Assembly (NCBI RefSeq): GCF_937859915.1
Contig: NZ_CALMAW010000020.1
Location: 1 to 50,992, forward strand
DNA length: 50,992 nt
Direction of reading: 5' to 3'
Origin: an uncultured Sphingomonas sp.
Lineage (GTDB): Bacteria > Pseudomonadota > Alphaproteobacteria > Sphingomonadales > Sphingomonadaceae
A model generated the notes under the pieces. The model saw nothing but the letters and a program-made list of their open reading frames with translations. It ran no database searches and was not told the origin of the DNA. Each line of letters opens with the position of its first letter. Position 1 is the first letter of the stretch. Both the position numbers and the translations under genes were made by a program. Below, piece by piece: positions 26,897-33,472 of the stretch.

Positions 26897-27103
26897 TCAG
26901 GCCGACTGGAGATTGACCGCCGAGGTCTTGCCGCGGCGATCGGTCTCGAGCTCGTAGGAAACGCGCTGGTCCTTATCGAGCGTGCGCATGCCGGCGCGCT
27001 CGACCGCACTGATGTGCACGAACGCGTCGTCGCCGCCGGTCTCGGGTGCGATGAAGCCATAGCCCTTGTCGGCATTGAAGAATTTGACGGTGCCGGTGAT
27101 CAT
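26897..27103 (-). CDS. cold-shock protein, copy 1
   Basis: 68-residue CspA-type single cold-shock domain that binds single-stranded RNA/DNA and opens mRNA structure. RNP1 KGYGFIAPE and RNP2 DDAFVHISAV are intact. It differs from the copy at 27832 by only two residues (Thr/Gly after the PE of RNP1, and Leu/Met near residue 51). AAGGATATCC precedes the ATG. Its leader contains a 21-base palindrome and, about 92 bases upstream of ATG, a 29-bp motif shared with copy 2. Confidence 0.96.
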   Translation of the reverse strand: MITGTVKFFNADKGYGFIAPETGGDDAFVHISAVERAGMRTLDKDQRVSYELETDRRGKTSAVNLQSA

Positions 27104-27132
27104 ATCGGATATCCTTTGTCCGTGTGACGGGC

Positions 27133-27153
27133 ATGTCGCCACCGTGGCGACAT
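27133..27153. promoter_or_regulatory. 21-base palindrome in csp1 leader
   Basis: ATGTCGCCAC-C-GTGGCGACAT, perfect ten-base arms around one base, 30 bases before the csp1 start. Could be an operator or, in RNA, a stem-loop near the ribosome site that melts or refolds with temperature. Copy 2 lacks it. Confidence 0.5.
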
Positions 27154-27195
27154 CCCGGCGTCGAAGAAGCAAGAAAGGGACAAAGGGAGCCAAGG

Positions 27196-27224
27196 CGGCC
27201 CGTTATCCGTCGCAAGCGACGTCA
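27196..27224 (-). promoter_or_regulatory. duplicated 29-bp upstream motif of csp1
   Basis: On the minus strand reads TGACGTCGCTTGCGACGG followed by ATAACGGGCCG; 27 of 29 bases equal the motif at 27710-27738. It lies 92 bases before the csp1 ATG. Likely core promoter or regulator site. It contains the near-palindrome GTCGCTTGCGAC. Confidence 0.6.
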
Positions 27225-27339
27225 GCGGGATCACCAATAGGGCAAATTGCTCTGCAAAGATAGGCGGGTGCTCGCAGACGCGGTTCGCGCGCGCCGGTCG
27301 GTGCGGGATCGCGGTGGCCGCGCCCGGATCTGCCGCCGC

Positions 27340-27573
27340 CTATATCGCGATCGGCGCGTCGTCCAGCGACCAGCGGAACACCGACCGCACGCCGTCGGGA
27401 TGGAGCCCGTTCCACAGCCACTGCGCGTGCGCCGCCATCCGGTCGGCATAGGCGAGCAGCTCGTCGCGTACGCCGCGATCGTCCGTCTGAGCGGCGACGC
27501 GCAGCATCTGCAGCGACTGCCGGCCGACCTGCGCGGCATAGTCATAGCGGGCCGCCATCGCCTCGTCGCTCAT
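27340..27573 (-). CDS. hypothetical protein, 77 aa
   Basis: Starts MSDEAMAARYDYAAQVGRQS; helical with a Trp-rich second half (AHAQWLWNGLHPDGVRSVF, RWSLDD). Soluble and short. No family recognised. GGAG lies nine bases upstream. It stands between the two inverted csp genes, on the strand of csp1, and its 258-base upstream region is shared with the divergent csp2, so both may respond to the same signal. Confidence 0.75.
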   Translation of the reverse strand: MSDEAMAARYDYAAQVGRQSLQMLRVAAQTDDRGVRDELLAYADRMAAHAQWLWNGLHPDGVRSVFRWSLDDAPIAI

Positions 27574-27709
27574 CCCATCGTCTCCATTCCGACCTCCTAA
27601 CGCACCAGCGGCGTCGCGGTCCTGGTTAACGGACGAGACGAATCCCTTTCGGGACGAATCACGGCAGACGGTGGTCTTTTGCCGCGACTCCGGCTAGGGA
27701 GCACGGGCT

Positions 27710-27738
27710 TGACGTCGCATGCGACGGATATCGGGCCG
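27710..27738 (+). promoter_or_regulatory. duplicated 29-bp upstream motif of csp2
   Basis: TGACGTCGCATGCGACGG followed by ATATCGGGCCG, 93 bases before the csp2 ATG. Begins within TTGACG (27709), a possible -35 element, and includes the perfect palindrome GTCGCATGCGAC (27714-27725). Pairs with 27196-27224 upstream of csp1. Confidence 0.6.
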
Positions 27739-27831
27739 TGATCGGTTCCTTTTGTCCTTACTTCAGTCTTGCTCATATCGGGGTGCGTCTTCACCGGCGC
27801 ATGCCCGACGCCTACGAATAAGGATATCGAT

Positions 27832-28038
27832 ATGATCACCGGCACCGTCAAATTCTTCAATGCCGACAAGGGCTATGGCTTCATTGCGCCTGAGGGTGGC
27901 GGCGACGACGCGTTCGTGCACATCAGCGCCGTCGAGCGCGCCGGCATGCGCACGCTCGACAAGGACCAGCGCGTTTCCTACGAAATGGAAACCGATCGCC
28001 GCGGCAAGACCTCGGCCGTCAACCTTCAGTCGGCCTGA
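27832..28038 (+). CDS. cold-shock protein, copy 2
   Basis: 68-residue CspA-type protein with intact RNP1 and RNP2, nearly identical to the inverted copy at 26897. AAGGA is seven bases before ATG. The long leader (about 93 bases from the shared motif) fits cold-shock mRNA regulation through leader structure. A UUCG-capped hairpin follows the stop, then a DUF6481-like gene on the same strand. Confidence 0.96.
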   Translation: MITGTVKFFNADKGYGFIAPEGGGDDAFVHISAVERAGMRTLDKDQRVSYEMETDRRGKTSAVNLQSA

Positions 28039-28046
28039 TGCGTGAC

Positions 28047-28082
28047 GCCGATGCGGCCGGTCTTCGGACCGGTCGCATCGGC
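28047..28082 (+). terminator. UUCG-capped hairpin after csp2
   Basis: GCCGATGCG-G-CCGGTC, loop TTCG, GACCGG-T-CGCATCGGC: a sixteen-pair stem with one G-U pair and a very stable tetraloop, eight bases after the csp2 stop. No U-tract. It could reduce read-through into the downstream gene or protect the csp2 mRNA 3' end. Confidence 0.65.
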
Positions 28083-28126
28083 ACCATGCACCGGCCTGTC
28101 TTTCAAATCGGAGAGCATTTCACTTT

Positions 28127-28453
28127 ATGAGTTTCTTCAAGGATCCGAGCTTCCAGGAGCGCACCGAACTCGCCAAGCAGGCGCGGATGAAGGCGCTCGA
28201 AAAGCTCAAGGCCAAGCCGCCCGTCGACGAAGCCGTACTGGCCGAGCGCCGCGCCGCCTTCGAGGCGCGCCAGGCCGCCGAAGCCGAGGCCCGCGAGGCC
28301 AAGAAGGCCGCCAAGCTCCAGGAAATCGCCGACAAGAAGGCGAAGGCGCTCGAGGAAGAGGCCAAGAAGGTCAAGGCCGTCGAGCTGACCGAGGCCGAGA
28401 AGAAGGCGGCGCGCGACGCGCGCTACGCCGCGCGAAAGAACCGCAAGAAATGA
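28127..28453 (+). CDS. DUF6481 family protein
   Basis: 108 residues, Lys/Glu/Ala-rich and almost entirely helical, likely one long charged coil: starts MSFFKDPSFQERTELAKQAR and ends ARDARYAARKNRKK. This composition matches the DUF6481 proteins of sphingomonads as I recall them. Function unknown; the basic tail could touch nucleic acid or ribosomes. Follows csp2 on the same strand; the ribosome site (GGAGAG about twelve bases upstream) is poorly spaced. Confidence 0.85.
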   Translation: MSFFKDPSFQERTELAKQARMKALEKLKAKPPVDEAVLAERRAAFEARQAAEAEAREAKKAAKLQEIADKKAKALEEEAKKVKAVELTEAEKKAARDARYAARKNRKK

Positions 28454-28473
28454 GCCGTCGCCGCCGCGACCGC

Positions 28474-29223
28474 TCAGTCGGTCGCGTGCAGCGTGCGCTG
28501 GAACAGCGCGAGCATCCAGCCGATCGCCTGCAGCGCCAGCGCCGGATCGTAGCGCGGCCCCTCGTCGCGCAGGAAGGCATGCTGCGCCTCGACCTCATGC
28601 CATTCGTACCGCGCCCCGACCGCCTCGAGCCGGTCGCGGATCGCCTGCCGCCCTTCGAAGGGTACGTGCGGATCCTGCCGGCCGAACACGAACAGGGTTT
28701 CCGCGGTGAGTTCGCGCATCCGGGCGAGGCTGTCGTCGCTTTGTCCGGCGCCGAGCGTGCCCGAATGAATGTCGGTCGGATAGAAGCAGGCCGCAGCCGA
28801 CACATCCGGCTCGAGCGCCGCGCGATAGGCGAGATGGCCGCCCAGGCAGACGCCGAAGGTCGCGAGCCGGCCGGTGCAGGCGGGATGGCGGCGCAGCGCG
28901 TCCAGGCCAGCGCGCGCGTCCGTATCGAAGCCGGCGAGCGGCTTGGTGATCTTGAGCGCGTTGCCGCGATCGGTACCCGGGGAATCGTAGCGCAGCACCG
29001 TGCCGGCGGGCTCATAGTCGTGATAGACTTCGGGCACCGCCACGACATAGCCATGTCCCGCGACGATCGCGGCAAGCCGTCGGATCGGATCGGTGACCTG
29101 GTAGATCTCGGAATAGAAGAGCACGCCCGGATAGCGGCTGGGCAGAGCGGGGCGGAACAGGTGCAGCCGCATCGGGCCGCTGCCGGTTACGTCGACGTCC
29201 TGGGTCTCGTTCTGGATGATCAT
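28474..29223 (-). CDS. dienelactone hydrolase family protein
   Basis: 249 residues, alpha/beta hydrolase with cysteine nucleophile Cys126 in FGVCLGGH, the acid in FGRQDPHVPFEG and His in EAQHAFLRDEG, the Cys-Asp-His triad of dienelactone hydrolases. The classical enzyme opens dienelactones in chlorocatechol breakdown, but no catechol genes are here, so it is probably a general esterase. Cytoplasmic. It ends 20 bases from the convergent DUF6481 gene. A second family member is at 40541. Confidence 0.88.
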   Translation of the reverse strand: MIIQNETQDVDVTGSGPMRLHLFRPALPSRYPGVLFYSEIYQVTDPIRRLAAIVAGHGYVVAVPEVYHDYEPAGTVLRYDSPGTDRGNALKITKPLAGFDTDARAGLDALRRHPACTGRLATFGVCLGGHLAYRAALEPDVSAAACFYPTDIHSGTLGAGQSDDSLARMRELTAETLFVFGRQDPHVPFEGRQAIRDRLEAVGARYEWHEVEAQHAFLRDEGPRYDPALALQAIGWMLALFQRTLHATD

Positions 29224-29285
29224 CGGCGCGGTGTGCCGCGATTCGCACGCGCTGGCTAGAACGCCGCGCGCTTATTCTCCGCCAT

Positions 29286-29366
29286 CGCGGACTTGGTCCG
29301 AAATCCATCCACGCGGCGGCCGATGGCCGGGCGCCGCGTGGATGGAGACCCGCTGACGCGGGGATG
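29286..29366. repeat. degenerate palindromic repeat, family B
   Basis: Contains CCATCCACGCGGC and GCCGCGTGGATGG as long arms, flanked by GCGGACTTGGTCCG and CCCGCTGACGCGGGG. The order of segments matches 49990-50078 (GGACTTGATCC, ATCCATAGACGCGG, CCCGCCTTCGCGGG) with many changes. It lies at the 3' end of a 37-aa gene. Confidence 0.55.
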
Positions 29367-29368
29367 GA

Positions 29369-29482
29369 TCAGGCGGCCTTGGTCGTCTCGGTCGCGGGGA
29401 CGGTCGCGACGACCGCCTTGTCGGCGACGGCCTTGGCGAGTGCGCGGTTGCGGCGTTTGTTGGCGGTACGCAATTGGCCCAT
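29369..29482 (-). CDS. very small basic protein, 37 aa
   Basis: MGQLRTANKRRNRALAKAVA is the first half; the rest is DKAVVATVPATETTKAA. The basic, Asn/Arg-rich head with a low-complexity tail recurs in short sphingomonad proteins as I remember them. AGGA is nine bases before the ATG. Could bind RNA or ribosomes; function unknown. Length is below usual gene-calling limits. Confidence 0.6.
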   Translation of the reverse strand: MGQLRTANKRRNRALAKAVADKAVVATVPATETTKAA

Positions 29483-29540
29483 GTCGGTAATCCTGTTCAG
29501 TCTGGAGAGGGAGAATGGTCGTCGGCGTCTCGCCGCGCGA

Positions 29541-29750
29541 CTATTTGGTGGCGATGTCGGTCGCTTGCGCCTGATAGGTGTCGCGCAGATAGGTGCGGGC
29601 CGAGGTCGCAGTCGGGAAACCGCCGTCGAGCATCGTCGAAGTGACCAGCGGATAGCCCTGCGAGTTGAAGCGCGTGGTGCGCACCGTCACGCGGAAATGG
29701 CCTTCGGCGTCCTTGGCCACCAGATAGGGCCGCACTGCGATTCTCGACAT
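29541..29750 (-). CDS. hypothetical protein, 69 aa
   Basis: Starts MSRIAVRPYLVAKDAEGHFR, beta-rich first half and a helical end (SARTYLRDTYQAQATDIATK). Soluble. Its opening MSR-A and size recall the 72-aa protein at 26291, but no clear homology. AAGGAAATCC gives a good ribosome site. Followed by the 37-aa gene on the same strand. The 256 bases upstream to 30006 hold no convincing gene. Confidence 0.75.
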   Translation of the reverse strand: MSRIAVRPYLVAKDAEGHFRVTVRTTRFNSQGYPLVTSTMLDGGFPTATSARTYLRDTYQAQATDIATK

Positions 29751-30006
29751 GGATTTCCTTGCAAGTCTGTAGGGTTGGATGGCCGGACGGCCCGCGCGCG
29801 GCCGTCGCGCGACGGCTCAGCCCCGATCGGGGAGGGTGGGTACGATCATCGGGCGGCAATCCGGCGCTGGGTCGCGACGGGGACGTCGCTTTCACACGCG
29901 GTAGCCAGCGCTGCCAGGATGCGATTCGGCACCCGCGCACAGCGGAAGTCGATGCTCGGCGTGTGCCGCAAAAGGGTGCAAACGTCAAGCGGAACGCGGG
30001 TTCCCG

Positions 30007-30423
30007 CTAGGGCTTGATGATCGCGAGAGCGACGATCGCGACCGCGAGCAGCAGGATCGCCGGCACCGGCCAGACCGGTGCCCGGGTCACGCCGCCGACC
30101 CGATCGAGCCGGCGCAGGCGGCCCGACTGCATGCCGTGCAGACCCGTCAGCAGCACCACCAGCGCGATCTTGGCGTGGAGCCACCCGGCGGCGAACCAGC
30201 CGCCTTCCGCGGCAAGCGTCAGCCCCACGACCCAGACGACCAGCATCGCCGGGGTGGTCAGGATCAGGTTCCAGCGGCGGACGCGGTGGCGCTCGGCCTG
30301 GCGCCGCGGCGTCTCCTCGCCGGCGGCCAGCGACGGGAGGATCAGGGCGGTCACCAGCACCCCGCTGACGAACAGCGGCACGGCAATGAGGTGGAGGGCA
30401 AGCAGCGCCCGATAGTCGATCAT
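30007..30423 (-). CDS. HemJ/CopD-like integral membrane protein
   Basis: 138 residues with about four membrane helices (ALLALHLIAVPLFVSGVLV, MLVVWVVGLTLA, KIALVVLLTGLHG, PAILLLAVAIVALAII). An early HLIAVPLF and later WLHAKIALVVLLTGLHG match the HemJ/UPF0093 and CopD relatives, whose His residues bind heme. Some members are protoporphyrinogen oxidases; this protein diverges and no heme genes are near, so only family membership is claimed. Confidence 0.75.
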   Translation of the reverse strand: MIDYRALLALHLIAVPLFVSGVLVTALILPSLAAGEETPRRQAERHRVRRWNLILTTPAMLVVWVVGLTLAAEGGWFAAGWLHAKIALVVLLTGLHGMQSGRLRRLDRVGGVTRAPVWPVPAILLLAVAIVALAIIKP

Positions 30424-30517
30424 CGCCGCAGCCTAGGGCAAAGTCGGCTGGATCGATATCGTCGTCACGGCCGGCGCGTCGTTCCGATACCGCGTGGCAC
30501 ATCAGCGGACGGCGGAG

Positions 30518-30537
30518 GGTACGACTTTGGTCGTACC
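30518..30537. promoter_or_regulatory. palindrome between divergent small genes
   Basis: GGTACGAC-TTTG-GTCGTACC, perfect eight-base arms, in the 211-base gap between the HemJ-like gene and the 46-aa gene. May be an operator or RNA hairpin. Nothing else notable in the gap. Confidence 0.35.
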
Positions 30538-30634
30538 GTCGTCCGAGGCCGCCGCCTCTTCACGCTTTATTGACCATGATCGCCCAAGGCTTTGCGCAGG
30601 ACATTGCGGGGGCAAAGCCGCACGAGGTCGCGTC

Positions 30635-30775
30635 ATGTACGAGAATCCGCTTACCAAATTATCCGACGACCAGATCGAGCATGCGATCGACGAGGCGCTT
30701 GCGCGCAACGACAGTCCCTTCCTCGGCGAACTGGTTGGCGAGATCGCCCGCCGCGGACAGCCGGTCGAGCTCTAG
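30635..30775 (+). CDS. small hypothetical protein, 46 aa
   Basis: MYENPLTKLSDDQIEHAIDE opens an acidic helical peptide ending RRGQPVEL. GAGG seven bases upstream supports this ATG over an upstream in-frame ATG at 30494 whose extra residues look non-coding. Convergent with tRNA-Leu eleven bases downstream. Function unknown. Confidence 0.65.
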   Translation: MYENPLTKLSDDQIEHAIDEALARNDSPFLGELVGEIARRGQPVEL

Positions 30776-30786
30776 CCGAGGCGCGG

Positions 30787-30870
30787 TGGTGCGGGCGGCG
30801 GGACTCGAACCCGCACTCCATGGGAAGGCGATTTTAAGTCGCCAGCGTCTACCGGTTCCGCCACGCCCGC
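30787..30870 (-). tRNA. tRNA-Leu (anticodon UAA)
   Basis: Reads 5' GCGGGCGUGGCGGAACCGG on the minus strand. Acceptor stem GCGGGCG/CGCCCGC, D-arm with GGUAGACGC, anticodon loop CUUAAAA giving UAA (30834-30836), a long variable arm typical of leucine, T-arm GGGUUCGAGUCCC, discriminator A and encoded CCA. Decodes UUA (and UUG by wobble), a rare codon in this GC-rich genome. Confidence 0.95.
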
Positions 30871-30925
30871 GCGGAGCTTCCGTAAACCCGCACGGCTGCC
30901 TGGGGTCAACCCCTGCGCACCCCGC

Positions 30926-31204
30926 TCAAACGTTGAGGCGCTCGCGCATTTCCTTGCCCGGCTTGAAATAGGGCACGCGCTTGGCGGAGACGTCGACGGG
31001 TTCGCCGGTGCGCGGATTGCGTCCGGTGCGGGCATCACGCGCGCGAGTCGAGAAGGCGCCGAAGCCCCGGAGTTCGACGCGACCACCGGCCGCCAATTGC
31101 GCACTGATCGCCTCGAAGATCGTCGTCACCAGTCGTTCGACGTCCTTCGGCGGCAGGTCGGGGTTGGCATCGGCAACCCGCTGCACCAGTTCAGAACGGA
31201 TCAT
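30926..31204 (-). CDS. ihfB: integration host factor beta subunit
   Basis: 92 residues, HU/IHF fold: [20 protein letters not shown], the [12 protein letters not shown] turn and the DNA-bending arm [11 protein letters not shown] with its tip proline, ending [12 protein letters not shown]. With IhfA it bends DNA for transcription and replication. Placement after rpsA is usual in proteobacteria. A separate promoter (31239-31268) and the rpsA terminator suggest independent expression. Confidence 0.94.
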   Translation of the reverse strand: MIRSELVQRVADANPDLPPKDVERLVTTIFEAISAQLAAGGRVELRGFGAFSTRARDARTGRNPRTGEPVDVSAKRVPYFKPGKEMRERLNV

Positions 31205-31238
31205 CGCCTAGTCACCTGCCGTGCGTCGTCGCTAACTC

Positions 31239-31268
31239 AGATTACCCAATTCCATAAAACTGGATCAA
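31239..31268 (-). promoter_or_regulatory. putative ihfB promoter
   Basis: On the minus strand TTGATC, an 18-base spacer and TAATCT, ending 35 bases before the ihfB ATG. The stretch is AT-rich compared with its surroundings. Confidence 0.45.
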
Positions 31269-31311
31269 TGTCACGCCCCACCGTGGTCGTAGGCGAAGCG
31301 GTGCTTATACG

Positions 31312-31350
31312 AAAAAAGCCCCTCTCCGCCGAGGCGGAGAAGGGCCCGTT
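31312..31350 (-). terminator. intrinsic terminator of rpsA
   Basis: On the minus strand CCCTTCTCCGCC, two-base loop, GGCGGAGAGGGG, then GCTTTTTT. Stem of about twelve pairs followed by a U-tract, 47 bases after the rpsA stop. Confidence 0.85.
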
Positions 31351-31396
31351 TTCAACCGATTGGCGGCGGGCGATCAGGCCCGCCGCCGGCCGGAGC

Positions 31397-33142
31397 TTAC
31401 TGGTCGTTCTGACGGGCCTTGAGCGCCTCGCCGAGAATGTCGCCGAGCGACGCGCCCGAGTCGGACGACCCATATTGCGCGACGGCCTGCTTTTCCTCGG
31501 AAAGCTGGAGCGCCTTGATCGAGAAGGTCGGCTTCTTGGACCGGTCGAAACCGGTGACCATCGCGTCGAACTTCTGGCCGACCTGGAAGCGCTCGGCGCG
31601 CTGCTCGTCGCGGTCGCGGCCGAGATCGCCGCGGCGGATGAAGCCGGTCGCGCCATCGTCGCCGACCTGCACGTCGAGTCCGGCATCGCCGACCGAGAGC
31701 ACGGTGACCGTGACGGTCTGGCCCTTGTTGACGCCACTGCCGCTTCCGCCGGTCGAACCACCGGCGCCCGCGCCTTCGCCGGCGGGTGCCGACGACACGC
31801 CGCCACGCTCGAGCTGCTTGATGCCGAGCGAGATGCGCTCCTTCTCGGCGTCGATGTCGAGCACGACCGCCTGAACGGTCTCACCCTTGTGATGCAGTGC
31901 GAGCGCTTCCTCGCCGGTCATGCCCCACGAGATGTCGGACATGTGGACCATGCCGTCGACATCGCCGTCCAGGCCGATGAACAGGCCGAATTCGGTCGAG
32001 TTCTTGACCTCGCCCTCGACCTGGCTGCCGACCGGATGCTTGTCGGCGAAGGCCTCCCACGGATTCTGCTGCGCCTGCTTGAGGCCCAGCGAGATACGAC
32101 GCTTCTCTTCGTCGACCTCGAGGATGACCACGTCGACTTCCTGCGAGGTCGAGACGATCTTGCCGGGGTGCACGTTCTTCTTGGTCCAGCTCATCTCGGA
32201 GACGTGGACGAGACCTTCGATGCCGGGCTCGAGCTCGACGAAGGCACCATATTCGGTGATGTTGGTGACGCGGCCGGTGAACTTGCCCTCGATCGGGTAT
32301 TTGGCCGACGCGCCTTCCCACGGATCGCTTTCGAGCTGCTTCATGCCGAGGCTGATGCGCTGCGTCTCGCGGTTGATGCGGATGATCTGCACCTTGACGG
32401 TGTCACCGATGTTGATGACCTCGCTCGGGTGGTTGACGCGCTTGTAGCTCATGTCGGTGACATGGAGCAGGCCGTCGATCCCGCCGAGATCGACGAACGC
32501 GCCGTAATCGGTGATGTTCTTGACGACACCCTCGATCACCTGGCCCTCGGCGAGGCTCTGGATCAGGCCGGTGCGCTGCTCGGCGCGGGTCTCTTCGAGG
32601 ATGGCGCGGCGCGACACGACGATGTTGCCACGGCGGCGATCCATCTTGAGGATCTGGAAGGGCTGCGGAATGTCCATCAGCGGGGTGACGTCGCGGACCG
32701 GGCGGATGTCGACCTGCGAACCGGGCAGGAAGGCCACGGCGCCGTTGAGGTCGACGGTGAAGCCGCCCTTGACGCGGCCGAAGATGACGCCCTCGACGCG
32801 CGCGGTCTGGGCGAATTCGCCCTCGAGCTTATCCCAGGCGGCTTCGCGGCGCGCGCGGTCGCGCGACAGCATCGCTTCGCCATGAACGTTCTCGACGCGG
32901 TCGACATAGACCTCGACTTCGTCGCCGACATTGAGCTCGGGCTTGACGCCGGGCACGGTCGCGAATTCGCGAAGCGGCACGCGGCCTTCGGACTTGAGAC
33001 CGACGTCGATGACGACGAGGTCGTTCTCGATCGCGGTGACGGTGCCCTTGACGACTCGGCCCTCGAAGCTGTCGGCGGTGCCGAGCGTCTGCTCGAGGAG
33101 GGCGGCGAAATCGTCGCGGGTGGGGTTGGCGGCAGTTGCCAT
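31397..33142 (-). CDS. rpsA: 30S ribosomal protein S1
   Basis: 581 residues with six S1 RNA-binding repeats (for example GTVTAIENDLVVIDVGLKSEG, GKFTGRVTNITEYGAFVELE, with GLVHVSEMSW and related strands). Brings mRNA to the 30S subunit. Start ATG 33142 (MATAANPTRDDF) fits; an in-frame upstream extension looks non-coding. There is no AGGAGG-like site before it (GATCCTCCCT instead), which matches the SD-poor, self-regulated rpsA leaders known in E. coli. cmk, often upstream, is not adjacent. Confidence 0.97.
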   Translation of the reverse strand: MATAANPTRDDFAALLEQTLGTADSFEGRVVKGTVTAIENDLVVIDVGLKSEGRVPLREFATVPGVKPELNVGDEVEVYVDRVENVHGEAMLSRDRARREAAWDKLEGEFAQTARVEGVIFGRVKGGFTVDLNGAVAFLPGSQVDIRPVRDVTPLMDIPQPFQILKMDRRRGNIVVSRRAILEETRAEQRTGLIQSLAEGQVIEGVVKNITDYGAFVDLGGIDGLLHVTDMSYKRVNHPSEVINIGDTVKVQIIRINRETQRISLGMKQLESDPWEGASAKYPIEGKFTGRVTNITEYGAFVELEPGIEGLVHVSEMSWTKKNVHPGKIVSTSQEVDVVILEVDEEKRRISLGLKQAQQNPWEAFADKHPVGSQVEGEVKNSTEFGLFIGLDGDVDGMVHMSDISWGMTGEEALALHHKGETVQAVVLDIDAEKERISLGIKQLERGGVSSAPAGEGAGAGGSTGGSGSGVNKGQTVTVTVLSVGDAGLDVQVGDDGATGFIRRGDLGRDRDEQRAERFQVGQKFDAMVTGFDRSKKPTFSIKALQLSEEKQAVAQYGSSDSGASLGDILGEALKARQNDQ

Positions 33143-33351
33143 AGGGAGGATCGTTCCTAGCAGTCGTTTCCGGCCATCCGGTTGATCCGGAGGTCTTTGG
33201 CCGAACTGCCGCGGGGGCCGGTTGCCCGTCGCGGCACCCGTTGGACAAGAGTCGCGGCGGCTGCTTTCCATGCGAAAAGGGCGCGTGAGAAGGATGCTTG
33301 TCGCACCCGCTCCGCGCCTGCCACCGCGGGCCGAGCCCGCTGGATGGCCAG

Positions 33352-33380
33352 CCTATACCGGAAGCCGCACAAACGAGCAA
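33352..33380 (-). promoter_or_regulatory. putative rpsA promoter
   Basis: On the minus strand TTGCTC, a 17-base spacer and TATAGG, giving an rpsA leader of roughly 200 bases. Confidence 0.4.
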
Positions 33381-33419
33381 GCAGGGCGGCCGAGGGGGCG
33401 CCTCGGCGCCGCCGCTAGA

Positions 33420-33444
33420 GGAACCAATCGGGTACCGATTGGTT
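33420..33444 (+). promoter_or_regulatory. EcfG-type stress promoter candidate on a 23-base palindrome
   Basis: GGAAC at 33420-33424, 16 bases, then GGTT at 33441-33444, close to the alphaproteobacterial EcfG consensus GGAAC-N16/17-CGTT. The same bases form the inverted repeat AACCAATCGG-GTA-CCGATTGGTT (33422-33444), so a dimeric regulator is an alternative. The gene start is 29 bases downstream with AGGAGAG between. Confidence 0.45.
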
Positions 33445-33472
33445 AATAGCCGACACATAACAGGAGAGAAAT

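Larger units (their letters stand above)
33143..33472. other. 330-base divergent regulatory gap
   Basis: No gene seen. It holds the rpsA promoter candidate at 33352-33380, a GGCGCC-rich small palindrome near 33392-33415, and the EcfG-like promoter/palindrome at 33420-33444 serving the Gly/Ser-rich gene. Confidence 0.6.

Noticed and set aside
28474-29223. Part of a chlorocatechol pathway
   Set aside because: No catechol dioxygenase or cycloisomerase nearby; only the dienelactone-hydrolase fold is supported.
29759-30010. 83-aa plus-strand frame
   Set aside because: Arg/Gly-rich, no ribosome site, partly overlaps the 3' end of the HemJ-like gene.
31097-33160. 687-residue plus-strand frame opposite rpsA
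   Set aside because: Asp/Val/Leu-rich antisense of S1 repeats; no start site or domain of its own.
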